This document shows, piece after piece, positions 1-9,617 of a DNA stretch of 64,000 nt (position 1 is the stretch's first letter; each line of letters begins with the position of its first letter). A model generated the notes under the pieces. It was not told the origin of the DNA. It saw nothing but the letters and a program-made list of their open reading frames with translations, and searched no databases. A program made the translations under genes and the position numbers. Source of the stretch: Bradyrhizobium sp. CSA112 (GTDB taxonomy: Bacteria; Pseudomonadota; Alphaproteobacteria; Rhizobiales; Xanthobacteraceae); the NCBI RefSeq assembly GCF_029051645.1, contig NZ_JAACFS010000001.1, positions 434,001 to 498,000 of the forward strand, given 5' to 3'.

Positions 1-94
1 GGGGTACCGCGACGCCATGGGCTTTTTGATCATTATCGCGGTTCTGATCTTCAAGCCGACCGGACTTTTCGCGCGCTCGGAGCGCGTCGGATGA
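1..94 (+). CDS. livH: Branched-chain amino acid ABC permease, C-terminal end (LivH type), partial
   Basis: Only the last 30 codons of a gene entering from the left are present, read in the frame starting at base 2 and ending at TGA 92-94. The tail GFLIIIAVLIFKPTGLF followed by a short basic end is the last membrane helix and C-terminus expected of LivH, the first permease subunit of branched-chain amino acid type ABC importers. Its stop overlaps the ATG of the next permease gene (ATGA), so translation is probably coupled. The identification rests on this tail plus the livM-livG-livF order that follows. Confidence 0.8.
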   Translation, partial: GYRDAMGFLIIIAVLIFKPTGLFARSERVG

Positions 95-1137
95 AGTCAG
101 CGATCGCCATTCTCACAGTCGTCGCGTTCGCATCGGTGCCGCTCTGGCTGCGCGATCCATATCTCATGAATGCGCTGATCACGACGGGCATCTTCATCAT
201 CGGTGCGATGAGCCTCAATCTGCTGCTCGGGTTCACCGGCCAGCTCAGCCTCGGTCACATCGCGTTCTTCGGCATCGGCGCCTATGTCAGCGCATTGACG
301 TCGCTTGGCTTTGACGTCGGCTTGCCCTTCGGCTTCCGCATTGTTCATGTGCCCTGGCCGCCGATCGTGGGCTTTGTATTGGCCATCGTCGTTGCGGGAT
401 TATGCGGATACCTCGTGGGGCTGCTCTCGTTTCGGGTCCGCGGCGCCTATTTCGTGATCGTGACGATTTCCTTTGCCGAAGTGGTACGGCTGGTGGCGCT
501 GAACTGGGTCGAGCTGACGCAGGGACCGTTGGCGCTGACCAACATTCCCTCGATTACAATCGGATTGCCAGGTCTTGGAGATCTGACCCTCCGCACCAAG
601 CTGCAGAACTACTACCTCGTGCTTGCCGTCGCTGTTGTCACCTATGTGCTGATCTCGCGCCTGGTCCATTCGCATTTCGGCCGCGCCATGCGCGGGCTGA
701 TGGAAAACGAAACACTGGCGGTATCCGTCGGCATCGACGTGACAAGGACGCTCACGCTGGCGGCCGTGATCTCGGCCGGGATCGCAGGCGCAGCCGGCAG
801 TCTTTATGCACACTACATCCGGATCATCGATCCCGAGGTGTTCGCCTTCATCAACACGGTGACGATGGTGATCATGGTCATCACCGGCGGCAAGGGATCG
901 CTCGCCGGGCCTGTCGTCGGCGGCATGATCTTCGGGCTGTTGCCTGTGTTTCTGCGTCCGATCATGGCGCCGGAGGCGCAATGGATCGCCTATGGCGGCG
1001 TGCTGATCGTCATCCTGTTCGTATTGCCGCGCGGCATCGTACCGTCGCTGGCGCTCCGATTTCGGAAACCGAAGAGCCGGGCCGAGACGCTTGCCCCGGT
1101 CGCCTTTTCCGAACGCGACGCCAAGGAGCACGCGTGA
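91..1137 (+). CDS. livM: Branched-chain amino acid ABC permease (LivM)
   Basis: This 348-residue integral membrane protein is the second permease subunit of a LIV-type (HAAT family) importer and should pair with LivH in the inner membrane. The sequence has about eight to ten hydrophobic segments, the LivM-type stretch LLLGFTGQLSLGHIAFFGIGAY near residues 45-66, and the ITGGKGSLAGPVVGG region near residue 270 that contacts the ATPase in this family. It overlaps livH by 4 bases and livG by 1 base. No binding-protein gene is in view here, and LIV-type systems also carry aromatic acids and amides, so the substrate cannot be assigned from this subunit. Confidence 0.93.
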   Translation: MKSAIAILTVVAFASVPLWLRDPYLMNALITTGIFIIGAMSLNLLLGFTGQLSLGHIAFFGIGAYVSALTSLGFDVGLPFGFRIVHVPWPPIVGFVLAIVVAGLCGYLVGLLSFRVRGAYFVIVTISFAEVVRLVALNWVELTQGPLALTNIPSITIGLPGLGDLTLRTKLQNYYLVLAVAVVTYVLISRLVHSHFGRAMRGLMENETLAVSVGIDVTRTLTLAAVISAGIAGAAGSLYAHYIRIIDPEVFAFINTVTMVIMVITGGKGSLAGPVVGGMIFGLLPVFLRPIMAPEAQWIAYGGVLIVILFVLPRGIVPSLALRFRKPKSRAETLAPVAFSERDAKEHA

Positions 1138-1913
1138 TGACGGCGATCGCCTTGGAGGTCGAGAAGGTCGCTGTGCACTTCGGCGGGCTCGTCGCACTCT
1201 CGGACATGAACTTCACGGTCGGCGAGGGCGAGATCGTCAGCCTGATCGGGCCAAACGGCGCTGGCAAGACGACGGCGTTCAACGTCGTTACCGGCTTTCT
1301 GGATCCGACCCACGGCGCCGTGAGCTATCGCGGGACGTCGCTCAACGGATTGAAGCCGCATCAGATCGCCGATCTCGGCTTGATCCGCACCTTCCAGCGC
1401 ACCAGTGTGTTTCCGAACGACACCGTTTACGACAATCTGCTGGTCGGGCTGCATCGCCAGGGCAGGGTGAGCCTGCTCGAGGCCATTATGGGCCTGCCGC
1501 GCGCCCGGTCGTCGCAGCGGCGTTTGCGGGAGCGGGCCAGCGAACTGGTCGAATGGGTCGGCCTCGAACGCCGCGCCCACGATCTTGCGGGCTCGCTGTC
1601 CTACGGCGAGCAGCGGCTTGTCGGCGTGGCGCTGGCGCTGGCCGCCGAGCCGTCGATGCTGCTGCTCGATGAGCCGGTCTCCGGCATGAACGCCTCGGAA
1701 ACGCACACCTTCGTGCAGTTGGTCCGCAACATCCGGGATCGCGGCGTCACCATCCTGCTCGTCGAGCACGACATGCCGATGGTGATGAGTGTCTCCGATA
1801 GGATAGTGGTGCTGAACTACGGCCGGATCATTGCCGAGGGGACGCCGAACGTGATCCGGAACGATCCGGCCGTCATCGAGGCCTATCTCGGGCAGGGAGC
1901 GACACGTGCTTGA
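1137..1913 (+). CDS. livG: Branched-chain amino acid ABC ATPase (LivG)
   Basis: This 258-residue ATPase energises the LIV-type importer from the cytoplasmic face. It shows Walker A GPNGAGKTT (about residues 38-46), an LSYGEQR signature, Walker B MLLLDEPVSGMN and the switch histidine in LLVEHDM. The short D-loop form and the C-terminal VIRNDPAVIEAYLG are typical of LivG rather than LivF. The ATG at 1137 overlaps the livM stop (ATGATG context), and the gene overlaps livF by 8 bases. An open frame runs upstream inside livM, but the family N-terminus begins at MTAIALEVEKV, which fixes this start. Confidence 0.94.
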   Translation: MTAIALEVEKVAVHFGGLVALSDMNFTVGEGEIVSLIGPNGAGKTTAFNVVTGFLDPTHGAVSYRGTSLNGLKPHQIADLGLIRTFQRTSVFPNDTVYDNLLVGLHRQGRVSLLEAIMGLPRARSSQRRLRERASELVEWVGLERRAHDLAGSLSYGEQRLVGVALALAAEPSMLLLDEPVSGMNASETHTFVQLVRNIRDRGVTILLVEHDMPMVMSVSDRIVVLNYGRIIAEGTPNVIRNDPAVIEAYLGQGATRA

Positions 1914-2610
1914 GATCCGAGACATGGTGTGTGGCTACGGCGGCGTCACGGCATTGCGCGGCATTTCGCTGGAGGTCAAGGCCGGGCAGCTCGTCGCCTT
2001 AATCGGCGCCAACGGCGCCGGCAAGAGCACCACGCTGCGCGCGATCTCCGGGCTCGTTGCGCCGCGCTCGGGGTCGATGCTGTTCGAGGGCAAGGACATT
2101 GCGGGCGCCAGGCCGCCGCGCGTGGTGGCCAGCGGGATCGCGCATTGTCCGGAAGGACGGCGGGTATTTCCGCATATGACGGTGGAGGAAAATCTCGGCA
2201 TGGGGGCCTATCTGCGCAGCAGTGCCGCCGAGATCGCGGCGGACCGCGACCGGATCTATGCCGAGTTTCCGCGCCTGGCCGACCGCAAGCGGCAGGCCGC
2301 CGGCACGTTGTCGGGCGGCGAACAACAAATGCTGGCGATCGGCCGGGCGCTGATGTCACGTCCACGCCTGATCATGTTCGACGAGCCTTCCCTCGGGCTC
2401 GCGCCCAACATCGTCGAGCGGACTTTTGCGATCATCCGCGGCATCCGCGATGCCGGAACGACGGTCCTGCTGGTGGAGCAGAACGCGTTTGCGGCGCTCG
2501 AGATGTGCGACTATGCCTATCTGCTGGAAGCTGGCCGCATCGTTCTGTCCGGACCGGGCGCCGACATGATCGAGAACGAGCACGTGCGAAAGGCCTATCT
2601 TGGCGGATGA
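1906..2610 (+). CDS. livF: Branched-chain amino acid ABC ATPase (LivF)
   Basis: This 234-residue protein is the second ATPase of the LIV-type importer and should form a heterodimer with LivG. It has Walker A GANGAGKST near residue 38, the LivF-type stretch HCPEGRRVFPHMTVEENL, the signature LSGGEQQ, Walker B LIMFDEPSLGLAP and the switch region LLVEQN. It starts with GTG at 1906 inside the end of livG, so the two are likely translationally coupled. The ending ENEHVRKAYLGG matches the family C-terminus. Confidence 0.94.
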   Translation: MLEIRDMVCGYGGVTALRGISLEVKAGQLVALIGANGAGKSTTLRAISGLVAPRSGSMLFEGKDIAGARPPRVVASGIAHCPEGRRVFPHMTVEENLGMGAYLRSSAAEIAADRDRIYAEFPRLADRKRQAAGTLSGGEQQMLAIGRALMSRPRLIMFDEPSLGLAPNIVERTFAIIRGIRDAGTTVLLVEQNAFAALEMCDYAYLLEAGRIVLSGPGADMIENEHVRKAYLGG

Positions 2611-2971
2611 GCGGCTCGAAACGGCGGCGTTGTCAGGCGACGGGAAATGGATGCCGGTCTGCGGGCTCAGCCGGCTGATTTCACAAACGATCGTCTGTGT
2701 CCGCGTGACCGGCATCGACTTGATCCTGGTCTGGAGCGAAGGGCGCGCGGTCGCCTGCGAGCGGACGTGCCCGCACGAACAGGCTGACCTCAGTCTTGGG
2801 CACCTGTCGGGAGAACGCTTGTTCTGTCCCCGTCACGCGGCGTCATTCGATCTCCGTAATGGCCGGATTTCCTATGGCTGGCCGAGCCGGCCGTTGCGGC
2901 TGTACCCGGTTCGGATCAGAGACGATCAGGTCTGGATCGACGCCGGCGCGATCAAGTCGCCGGCGAATTAG
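2600..2971 (+). CDS. Small Rieske [2Fe-2S] ferredoxin-like protein
   Basis: This 123-residue protein is a stand-alone Rieske domain. The cluster ligands are visible as C57-P-H59 and C76-P-R-H79 with 16 residues between the two pairs. Such proteins act as electron carriers for ring-hydroxylating oxygenases or as small subunits of nitrite-reductase-type enzymes. Here it is the last gene of the liv operon, overlapping livF by 11 bases. The start is uncertain: TTG 2600 is the longest choice, and ATG 2651 would leave only the domain itself. No oxygenase gene lies nearby, so its redox partner is unknown. Confidence 0.75.
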   Translation: MADERLETAALSGDGKWMPVCGLSRLISQTIVCVRVTGIDLILVWSEGRAVACERTCPHEQADLSLGHLSGERLFCPRHAASFDLRNGRISYGWPSRPLRLYPVRIRDDQVWIDAGAIKSPAN

Positions 2972-3845
2972 CCGACGAGCTTTCGGGCGATATCGACAAG
3001 CGCGCCGTCTGGGCGCCGCAGTTCGCTGAGGATGCTGAAATGGTCTGCACCTTCGATCGGGAAGAGCTTGCCCGGCGCGCCAGCGGCGGCGCGCATTTCA
3101 TGAAGCTTGATTGAGTCGAAAACCTGCGCCGGCAGTTCGGCCGTGCCATAGGCGATGTCGAGCCGCTTGTGGACGGCGGGTAGGCGAAGCGGCGATAATG
3201 CCGCGACTTCCGCGCTGGTCAGCTTCAGCGCATTGTTGAGCCCGGTGTCGCGGATGGGCGCAAGATCGTACACGCCGGAAATCGCCAGTCCCGCGGATGA
3301 TCGAGTGCCATTGCAACAAGGTGAGCGCCGGCCGACCAGCCCGACAGCACGACGGGCCCGGAGATACCGTATGACGCTCCGTTTTGGGCCAGCCAGTCGA
3401 GCGACTGGGATATCTCCGTCACGATCTCCGTCAGCGACGCGTCTGGGGCCAGCGAATATCCGGGAATGGCGACCGACCAGCCATGGGCAGCTACGCCCTC
3501 GACCAGCATGGCAAACACTTCGCGCGAATTCCGCTGCCAGTAACCGCCATGCAGGAATATCAGGCAGGGCGCCATCTTGTCTGCTGCCGGATAGAGATCG
3601 ATCTTCGTCCTTTCGCGGTCGCCATAGGGAACATCAAGAAGCGAGTTGCGGCTGGCGCGCAGCGTTTCGGACATCCGGTTTCTTTCCGCGATCAGCGCTG
3701 CGCTGTTCTTTACCGCCGCATTGTTGTCATAGGCAGCGTCGCGCTCCGCCTGGGAAAGGGTTGCCCAGTTCAGCCGCGGATCGAGGGGCCTATCCGTCGT
3801 CGTCGCCGAGGTATCAGTCACGCGCGTCACTCCTGCGGAAACCAA
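2968..3845 (-). pseudogene. Alpha/beta hydrolase of the kynurenine formamidase (KynB-like) type, frameshifted
   Basis: Two minus-strand frames form one alpha/beta hydrolase. The first (3845 to about 3290) carries the oxyanion-hole motif HGGYWQ and the nucleophile elbow GWSAG. The second (about 3290 to 2968) carries the C-terminal half with the catalytic His region ADHFSIL. Reading across the junction in the second frame gives GLAISGVYDLAPIRDTGLN, exactly what should follow ALDHPR in the first frame, so one base has been gained or lost near 3290. The HGGYW signature is typical of arylformamidase-like esterases. It is a recent pseudogene or a sequence error. It converges on the Rieske gene, overlapping its last bases. 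Confidence 0.8.
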
Positions 3846-3905
3846 AGCATTCGTTGTTGTTCAAGTCGCTCAGCGACGACCACCAGTATCACGCGTGGCA
3901 TGCAG

Positions 3906-5189
3906 CTATGCCTCGTTCAAGGCCTGCCCGAGGTCTGCGATCAGATCGGACGGGTGTTCGATGCCGATCGACAGCCGGATCGTGCAGTCGAGTACGCCGA
4001 TTTTTTGCCTGATGTCAGCGGGAACGCCGGAGTGGGTCATGCTTGCAGGCAGGCTGGCGAGCGATTCGGTGCCGCCCAGGCTCACGGCCAGCTTAAAGAT
4101 CTGCAGCGCGTTCAAGAATTTGAATGCGGCAGCTTGGCCACCGACAATGTCGAACGAGAATGTGGAGCCTGCACCAGTGCATTGCCTTGCAAACAGTCGG
4201 CCGGCAGGGGACAGCTCATCGTGGTGACCAAGGTAATGGACTTTAGCCACTTTGGCGTGGTCGCGCAGGTAATCTGCGACGAGCCGCGCGTTTCCGTCAG
4301 CTTTCTCCATGCGGATGCTCAGTGTTTCGAGCGACCGGCTGATCATCCAGCAGGAATGGGGGTCCAATTGAGTGCCAATCGCGCCTCGCAACGCTTTGAC
4401 TTCTTTCATGAGCGCTTTTGAGCCGAGCGCAGCGCCTGCGATCAAGTCGGAATGTCCGCCGATATATTTGGTCAGCGAGTACAACGAAAGATCCGCGCCG
4501 TGCTCGATCGGTCTCTGAAACACCGGTCCGAGCAAAGTATTGTCGCATGCGATGATCGGCGTATTCCCCTGGGCCTGGCCAATCATCTCGGCGACGCGGC
4601 GGACCATCACTATGTCGACCAGGCCGTTGGTGGGATTGGCCGGCGTCTCGATGAAAATCATCGCAACCCGGCCTTTGCGCATGGCTTCCTCCGCTGCGGC
4701 TCTGACCGCGGTTTCGTCGATGCCGTCGGAAAAGCCCACAGCGCCGATGGAGAGACGCGCAAGCGTCTTCGCGAACAGAGTCTCCGTCCCGCCATATAGC
4801 GGCTGAGAGTGCAGAACGACGTCGCCGGGGCGGACGAAAGCCAGTATTGTGGTCGAAATCGCGGCCATGCCCGAAGAGAACAGCGCGCAATTCTCGGCGC
4901 GCTCGTAGACCGAAAGCCTGTCCTCGACGATCTCGCTGTTTGGGTGATTGAAGCGTGAGTACACCAGGCCGGCGCCCATCCCCTCGGGGGGCTCGCGCCG
5001 GCCTGAGACGAAATCGAAGTAGTCCTGTCCGTCTTCGGCGGTCCTGAAGACGAAGGTCGAGGTCAGGAACACCGGTGGTTTGACGGCTCCTTCCGACAGT
5101 TGCGGATCGTAGCCGTAGTTCAGCATCAGCGTTTCGGGATGCAGCATGTGGTTGCCGATGTGGGTCTTCGACGGAAACGGTTTTACCAT
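3906..5189 (-). CDS. Cys/Met metabolism PLP-dependent enzyme (cystathionine gamma-synthase family)
   Basis: This 427-residue cytoplasmic protein is a fold-type I PLP enzyme of the trans-sulfuration family (cystathionine gamma-synthase, gamma-lyase, methionine gamma-lyase). It shows YSRFNHPN near residue 78, SSGMAA near 106 for phosphate binding, ETPANPTNG near 181, DNT at 216-218 and the PLP lysine K241 in [11 protein letters not shown]. The family members catalyse beta- or gamma-elimination or replacement on sulfur amino acids; the sequence alone does not say which. It is transcribed alone. A stable hairpin lies in its upstream region. Confidence 0.88.
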   Translation of the reverse strand: MVKPFPSKTHIGNHMLHPETLMLNYGYDPQLSEGAVKPPVFLTSTFVFRTAEDGQDYFDFVSGRREPPEGMGAGLVYSRFNHPNSEIVEDRLSVYERAENCALFSSGMAAISTTILAFVRPGDVVLHSQPLYGGTETLFAKTLARLSIGAVGFSDGIDETAVRAAAEEAMRKGRVAMIFIETPANPTNGLVDIVMVRRVAEMIGQAQGNTPIIACDNTLLGPVFQRPIEHGADLSLYSLTKYIGGHSDLIAGAALGSKALMKEVKALRGAIGTQLDPHSCWMISRSLETLSIRMEKADGNARLVADYLRDHAKVAKVHYLGHHDELSPAGRLFARQCTGAGSTFSFDIVGGQAAAFKFLNALQIFKLAVSLGGTESLASLPASMTHSGVPADIRQKIGVLDCTIRLSIGIEHPSDLIADLGQALNEA

Positions 5190-5260
5190 GGCTGTCTCGC
5201 TGTCGGGATTCGGAGCGTCGCACTGCGTTGGAGGTCCGCAATGGCGAGGCGATCAGGAGG

Positions 5261-5282
5261 GTTGGATGCGACGGCATCCAAC
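5261..5282. other. 9-bp perfect inverted repeat with 4-nt loop upstream of the PLP gene
   Basis: GTTGGATGC and GCATCCAAC are separated by GACG. The repeat sits about 70 bases upstream of the minus-strand PLP enzyme start at 5189. As RNA it would form a stable leader hairpin; as DNA it could be an operator. No T-tract follows, so it is not a standard terminator. I could not match it to a known sulfur riboswitch. Confidence 0.55.
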
Positions 5283-5464
5283 GGCTCCAGCTAATCTTGC
5301 AGATAGCGTAGCAACTTTTGGGACTGATTTCACTGCGCCAGAAGCGGAGTTCGTAATTCAGGTCCGGCCGCAGACGCAAGCCACCAGACCGGAATCGTCT
5401 TCCCGCGTGGCTTGATCTCGCCACTGCCTTCAATAGAGGATCGCAGGCGCCTGCAACCGCAACG

Positions 5465-5938
5465 TCAACCGCGACGCGCCGCCTTGATCGCGGCGACGTC
5501 GATCTTCTTCATTCCCAGCATCGCATCAAACGCGCGTTTTGCTTCATCACCGCCGGCCGCTAACGCCTCGGTTAGCACGCGCGGCGTGATTTGCCAGGAA
5601 ACGCCCCATTTGTCTTTGCACCAGCCGCACGCGCTTTCCTGCCCGCCATTGCCGACGATGGCGTTCCAGTAGCGGTCGGTCTCATCCTGATCGTCGGTAG
5701 CGATCTGAAACGAGAAGGCTTCGTTATGTTTGAACGCGGGGCCGCCGTTGAGGCCGATACAAGGGACGCCGGCAACCGTGAATTCGACCGTCAGCACATC
5801 ACCCGCCTTGCCGGATGGATAGGCACTGGGTGCACGGTGGACGGCGCCCACTACGCTGTCGGGAAAGGTCTCGGCGTAGAAGCGAGCAGCAGCCTCGGCG
5901 TCCTTGTCATACCAGACGCAAATCGTGTTCTTTGCCAT
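5465..5938 (-). CDS. VOC superfamily PhnB-like protein
   Basis: This 157-residue cytoplasmic protein belongs to the PhnB / 3-demethylubiquinone-methyltransferase-like branch of the glyoxalase-bleomycin resistance (VOC) superfamily. Typical elements are WYDKDAEAAARFYAETFPDS at the N-terminus, GGPAFKHNEAFSF in the middle, and CGWCKDKWGVSWQITPRVL near the C-terminal half. Enzymatic function is not established for most members. The start at 5938 is chosen because AGGA lies 6-7 bases upstream; a longer in-frame start at 5959 has no comparable site. It is a single gene. Confidence 0.85.
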   Translation of the reverse strand: MAKNTICVWYDKDAEAAARFYAETFPDSVVGAVHRAPSAYPSGKAGDVLTVEFTVAGVPCIGLNGGPAFKHNEAFSFQIATDDQDETDRYWNAIVGNGGQESACGWCKDKWGVSWQITPRVLTEALAAGGDEAKRAFDAMLGMKKIDVAAIKAARRG

Positions 5939-6122
5939 TGCGAGTCCTTTTGGTTCCACTCCAGATCACGCTCATTCGCAGTCCTGTCGATATGCTCCAG
6001 ACTTGTTTTTTTGTCTAGCTGCTCATTCTGCATCCAGCGGAGCTCTTCGCGCTCGCTGAGGTGATTTTGATCTTTCCTATGGTGCGAGAACCGACCTATA
6101 TCGCGGTCCGGAGGACGCTACG

Positions 6123-6644
6123 ATGTTTGGGAAAAGGCGGCGAGAGAAGATTCTGCGCGAGCATGAAGCCGAGGAGGCTTAGGCGCGATTCGAGCGGAAC
6201 AAGCGTGCCGGCAAGGCTATCTACGCAGCGATCGCTGACTTGAAGAAAGTGCCGCGCGAAAATCTGCCGGATACGGTGTTCTTGCTTTTCATGGAGGCAA
6301 AGCAGCAGAGCGAGCTGATTCGGCGATCGATAACGGACCGCACCCGCTATGAGTCCAATTTCGAGGGGATGGTCGACAGCGATCTCGCGACTTACCTTGC
6401 GCAGGACGCGGCGTATGCGCTCCGGGATCACGTCACAAATCCGCAGACATTCTTCGAGGCGATGTCCGAGCAACTGCCCGACGTGCACTTCACGATCCAG
6501 CAGCAGGACGCCGTTTCGATGGTTGCCGCGATGATCCGTGAGCAGCGGCTGGAAGGAATTCTGGAAGGCTTGCGACTTGCCGGGCTATTGAACGAAGTGC
6601 CAAACCGCCGTCGCGCCGGCCTGGAGACCGAAGGGTCGGGTTAG
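6123..6644 (+). pseudogene. Conserved hypothetical protein interrupted by an in-frame amber codon
   Basis: A GGAGG site precedes ATG 6123, which opens a frame beginning MFGKRRREKILREHEAEEA and then meets TAG at 6180-6182. The same frame continues without further interruption to 6644. Its 134 residues from 6240 on are acidic and helical, and end in RRRAGLETEGSG. The strong ribosome site on the interrupted part suggests an original protein of about 173 residues in which a sense codon became TAG. A shorter product could still start at TTG 6240. I do not recognise the family; no membrane segment or signal peptide is seen. Confidence 0.6.
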
Positions 6645-6827
6645 TCTCAATTCGAAGCGGCTGCTGGCACCATGCCCCACAACGAAAAATTTGGCCGCGG
6701 GTTCCTCAAGCAACATAGCTGCCCGTTGCTCCGATCATCCCGGCAACTTTAGCAATTTTTACCAAGCGGGAGCCCACGCCACCACATATCCAAAGGAGCA
6801 GTTGCCCTGTTCGAACCGGAGGCTCCA

Positions 6828-7739
6828 ATGATACCGGCAAACGAAACCTTCAATGGCACCTATCCATTCAAGCCTAACTTCACCAGCGCTCCAGGATTCC
6901 GTATGCACTACGTCGATGAAGGTCATGGAGAGCCGATCGTATGTCTCCATGGTGAGCCGACCTGGGGTTACATATATCGAAAATTCATCCCGTCGCTCAG
7001 CAGATCACATCGCGTCATCGTTCCCGACCACATGGGATTTGGGAAGAGCGAGACCCCGGCTGATCGCGAGTACACGCTCCGAACCCATGTTGATAATCTC
7101 GAGGCGCTCCTCCTCGGACTTAACCTCGCCGATATCACGCTGGTCATGCAGGATTGGGGTGGGCCGATCGGAGGAGGGTTCGCCTGCCGTCATCCCGATC
7201 GTGTCAAGCGGCTCTGTCTGCTGAATACAATCGTGCCGCTCGGCCTTCCACTGGAGCCGGCCCTCTTTCCCAAGAACATGGAATCGGAGTGGTTTCGCTG
7301 GATACGAAAATCGCACGACGATGGATCGCTGGAGAACGTACTTGGTCATCTCGATGTGACAGTCTTAAGCGTCATGAAGCTTCTTGGATTCGAGAACAGC
7401 GCAGCCGTCGACCAAACGTGGATTCAGGCATACGGCGCCCATTTCCGAACCAAGGAGGACTGTGTTGGTGCGATCAACTTTCCCCTCGATTTTGCACTTG
7501 GCAAAGCGCAATTTCAGACCGGGAGGCCGGATCAGGCCGAGGCAGTCAGACGGAAGCCGGCAATGCTTGCCGAGGGTATGCGGGACAAGGCCGTGCTGCC
7601 TGAAACTGCGCTTACTCATTTTCGGACAGCATTTCCGGATGGAGCCGTGATCGAATTGGAAAATGCGGGTCACTACTGCCAGGAGGACGTACCGGAAATT
7701 CTGATTGCGCTGATCAAACAATTCGTTCAGCTCAGGTGA
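6828..7739 (+). CDS. Haloalkane dehalogenase-like alpha/beta hydrolase
   Basis: This 303-residue cytoplasmic hydrolase has the signature pair of haloalkane dehalogenases: HGEPTWGYIYRKFIP (41-55) for the oxyanion hole and VMQDWGGPIG with nucleophile D109 followed by W110, a halide-binding position. The catalytic His is H282 in AGHYCQED. Dehalogenases replace a halide on an alkyl carbon with hydroxyl, but related proteins hydrolyse epoxides or have no known substrate, so activity is inferred. The stop is 6 bases from the start of an MFS transporter gene, so the two are likely one operon. Confidence 0.8.
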   Translation: MIPANETFNGTYPFKPNFTSAPGFRMHYVDEGHGEPIVCLHGEPTWGYIYRKFIPSLSRSHRVIVPDHMGFGKSETPADREYTLRTHVDNLEALLLGLNLADITLVMQDWGGPIGGGFACRHPDRVKRLCLLNTIVPLGLPLEPALFPKNMESEWFRWIRKSHDDGSLENVLGHLDVTVLSVMKLLGFENSAAVDQTWIQAYGAHFRTKEDCVGAINFPLDFALGKAQFQTGRPDQAEAVRRKPAMLAEGMRDKAVLPETALTHFRTAFPDGAVIELENAGHYCQEDVPEILIALIKQFVQLR

Positions 7740-7745
7740 GTTTGC

Positions 7746-8903
7746 GTGCATAGAACGCAGCTCGTCGCGCTCGCATTCGGCTATTTCGTTGTGGGGATCG
7801 GCGCCTTCGCGGTGAGCGGTCTGCTTAACGAGATTGCGAAAGACCTCGGAACGTCAGTCGCAGGCGCCGGACAATTGATGTCCACCTATTCGGCTGCCCT
7901 CGCGATTGGGGCGCCGCTGCTCACACCTCTCACCAAGCGACTTCAGCGGCGCGCGCTGATTACTGCGGGACTGGTGTTATTTGGAGCCATGCAGTTTGCC
8001 GCGGCCATTGCGCCGACCTACGGTACGCTCATGGCGGTGCGCGTCTTTGCTGGGTTCGCTGCGGCGATCGTCACCCCGCATTCGATCGCCGCCGCTGGGC
8101 TGGCAGCACCGTCTGGACAGGGTGGCAGAGCCATCGCCACGATGTTTCTAGGCTTTACCCTTTCCATTGTGATTGGGATACCCGCAGGAAATGCGTTGGG
8201 AGCAGTTCTCGGTTGGCGTGCAACGTTGGGCCTTGTGGGCGCAATGGCGTTCATGAGCGCGATCTGGATCGGACTCGCCGTTTCAGCGGAACTTCCGAAC
8301 ATGCCGGTAGACTGGAATGCGTGGCGGTCCTTGGTGCGTAATGCGGCACTTCTTTGGTTGTTGCTGACCACGGTTCTTCAGTGTGCGGGTCAATTTACCC
8401 TTTATACTTACCTTGCACCAGCACTTCGGGACAGCCTGGAAGTCAACGCAAGAGAAATTGGCCTTCTGTTCGGGTGGTTCGGGTTGTCGGGGCTCATCGG
8501 CAACTTCATTGCAAGTCGCATTATCGATCGCGCTGGTGCGGCACGTGTCGTCGCTGTGTGTCTGGCGCTGATCATTGCGGCGTTCGTGGCATGGCCCCTG
8601 GCAGAAGGATCGATGAAGCTAACGATGCTGGCGATCCTGATATGGGGGCTCGGCGGCTTTGCTATTCATCCGTCTCAGCAAGCGCGACTGGTGGCAATCG
8701 CGCCGAATTTGGCTTCAGCTACTGCCGCCCTAAATTCGTCCGGCACATATCTCGGACAGATGCTCGGCAGTGTCCTGGGAGGCGGGCTGACCAGCGGGTT
8801 CAGCACGAACGCGCTCGCGTGGGGAGGAGCTGTGTTGCTTCTGGCAGCAAGTGGAACCGCATTTGCCGCAGGCCGATCGCAAGCCCCCAGAATGTCATGC
8901 TGA
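7746..8903 (+). CDS. MFS transporter (DHA1-type drug/sugar exporter)
   Basis: This 385-residue inner membrane protein has about twelve hydrophobic helices and starts [48 protein letters not shown], the pattern of the DHA1 / AraJ-like major facilitator branch. The helix 2-3 loop [10 protein letters not shown] corresponds to motif A in shortened form. It begins with GTG 6 bases after the dehalogenase-like gene, so it probably exports the substrate or product of that enzyme; this is inference from position only. Confidence 0.85.
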   Translation: MHRTQLVALAFGYFVVGIGAFAVSGLLNEIAKDLGTSVAGAGQLMSTYSAALAIGAPLLTPLTKRLQRRALITAGLVLFGAMQFAAAIAPTYGTLMAVRVFAGFAAAIVTPHSIAAAGLAAPSGQGGRAIATMFLGFTLSIVIGIPAGNALGAVLGWRATLGLVGAMAFMSAIWIGLAVSAELPNMPVDWNAWRSLVRNAALLWLLLTTVLQCAGQFTLYTYLAPALRDSLEVNAREIGLLFGWFGLSGLIGNFIASRIIDRAGAARVVAVCLALIIAAFVAWPLAEGSMKLTMLAILIWGLGGFAIHPSQQARLVAIAPNLASATAALNSSGTYLGQMLGSVLGGGLTSGFSTNALAWGGAVLLLAASGTAFAAGRSQAPRMSC

Positions 8904-9075
8904 GTGCCGGTTCTCACCACGTGAACTGTGCACCCGCGCGAGGGGGAATGTCGGCTTGTGGCAGGCACAAATCGCACCTTCGTGGATCATTGCGTTTCTG
9001 CATCGTTCGGCGGCATTATGCGTCCCTGATAGCGTTGCGGGAACGACGCCCGCGGCGTATCCAGGGAGGATAGAC

Positions 9076-9617
9076 ATGACGGTTTCGACGGAACGCGCGG
9101 TCCTGGCCGGCGGCTGCTTCTGGGGCATGCAGGATCTGATACGCCGCTATCCCGGCGTGATTTCAACCAGGGTCGGCTACACCGGCGGCGAGGTGCCAAA
9201 CGCGACCTATCGCAACCACGGCAATCACGCCGAGGCCATTGAGATCACCTTCGATCCGCAAACCATCAGCTATCGCAGGCTGCTGGAATTCTTTTTCCAG
9301 ATCCATGATCCCTCGACGCTGAACCGCCAGGGCAACGACCGCGGCGCGAGCTACCGGTCGGCCATCTTCTATACCAGCGACGCGCAGAAGCGGATCGCTG
9401 AAGACACCATCGCCGATGTCGATGCTTCCGGCCTTTGGCCGGGCAAGGTTGTCACCGAGGTGGCCCCCGCCGGACCGTTCTGGCAGGCCGAGCCCGAGCA
9501 TCAGGATTATCTTGAAAAGTATCCTGACGGCTACACCTGTCACTTCATTCGGCCGGAATGGACGCTGCCGCATCGGGCCGAGAAAGCCGAACCCGGCGCG
9601 GGCGGAGTTTCGGCCGC

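Noticed and set aside
3384..4421. A 345-codon plus-strand frame over the hydrolase and PLP genes
   Set aside because: Its translation has no recognisable motif, and it crosses two well-supported minus-strand genes.
5190..5464. A SAM-type riboswitch upstream of the sulfur amino acid PLP enzyme
   Set aside because: A hairpin is present, but I could not find the conserved core or pseudoknot elements of SAM-II or SAM-I.
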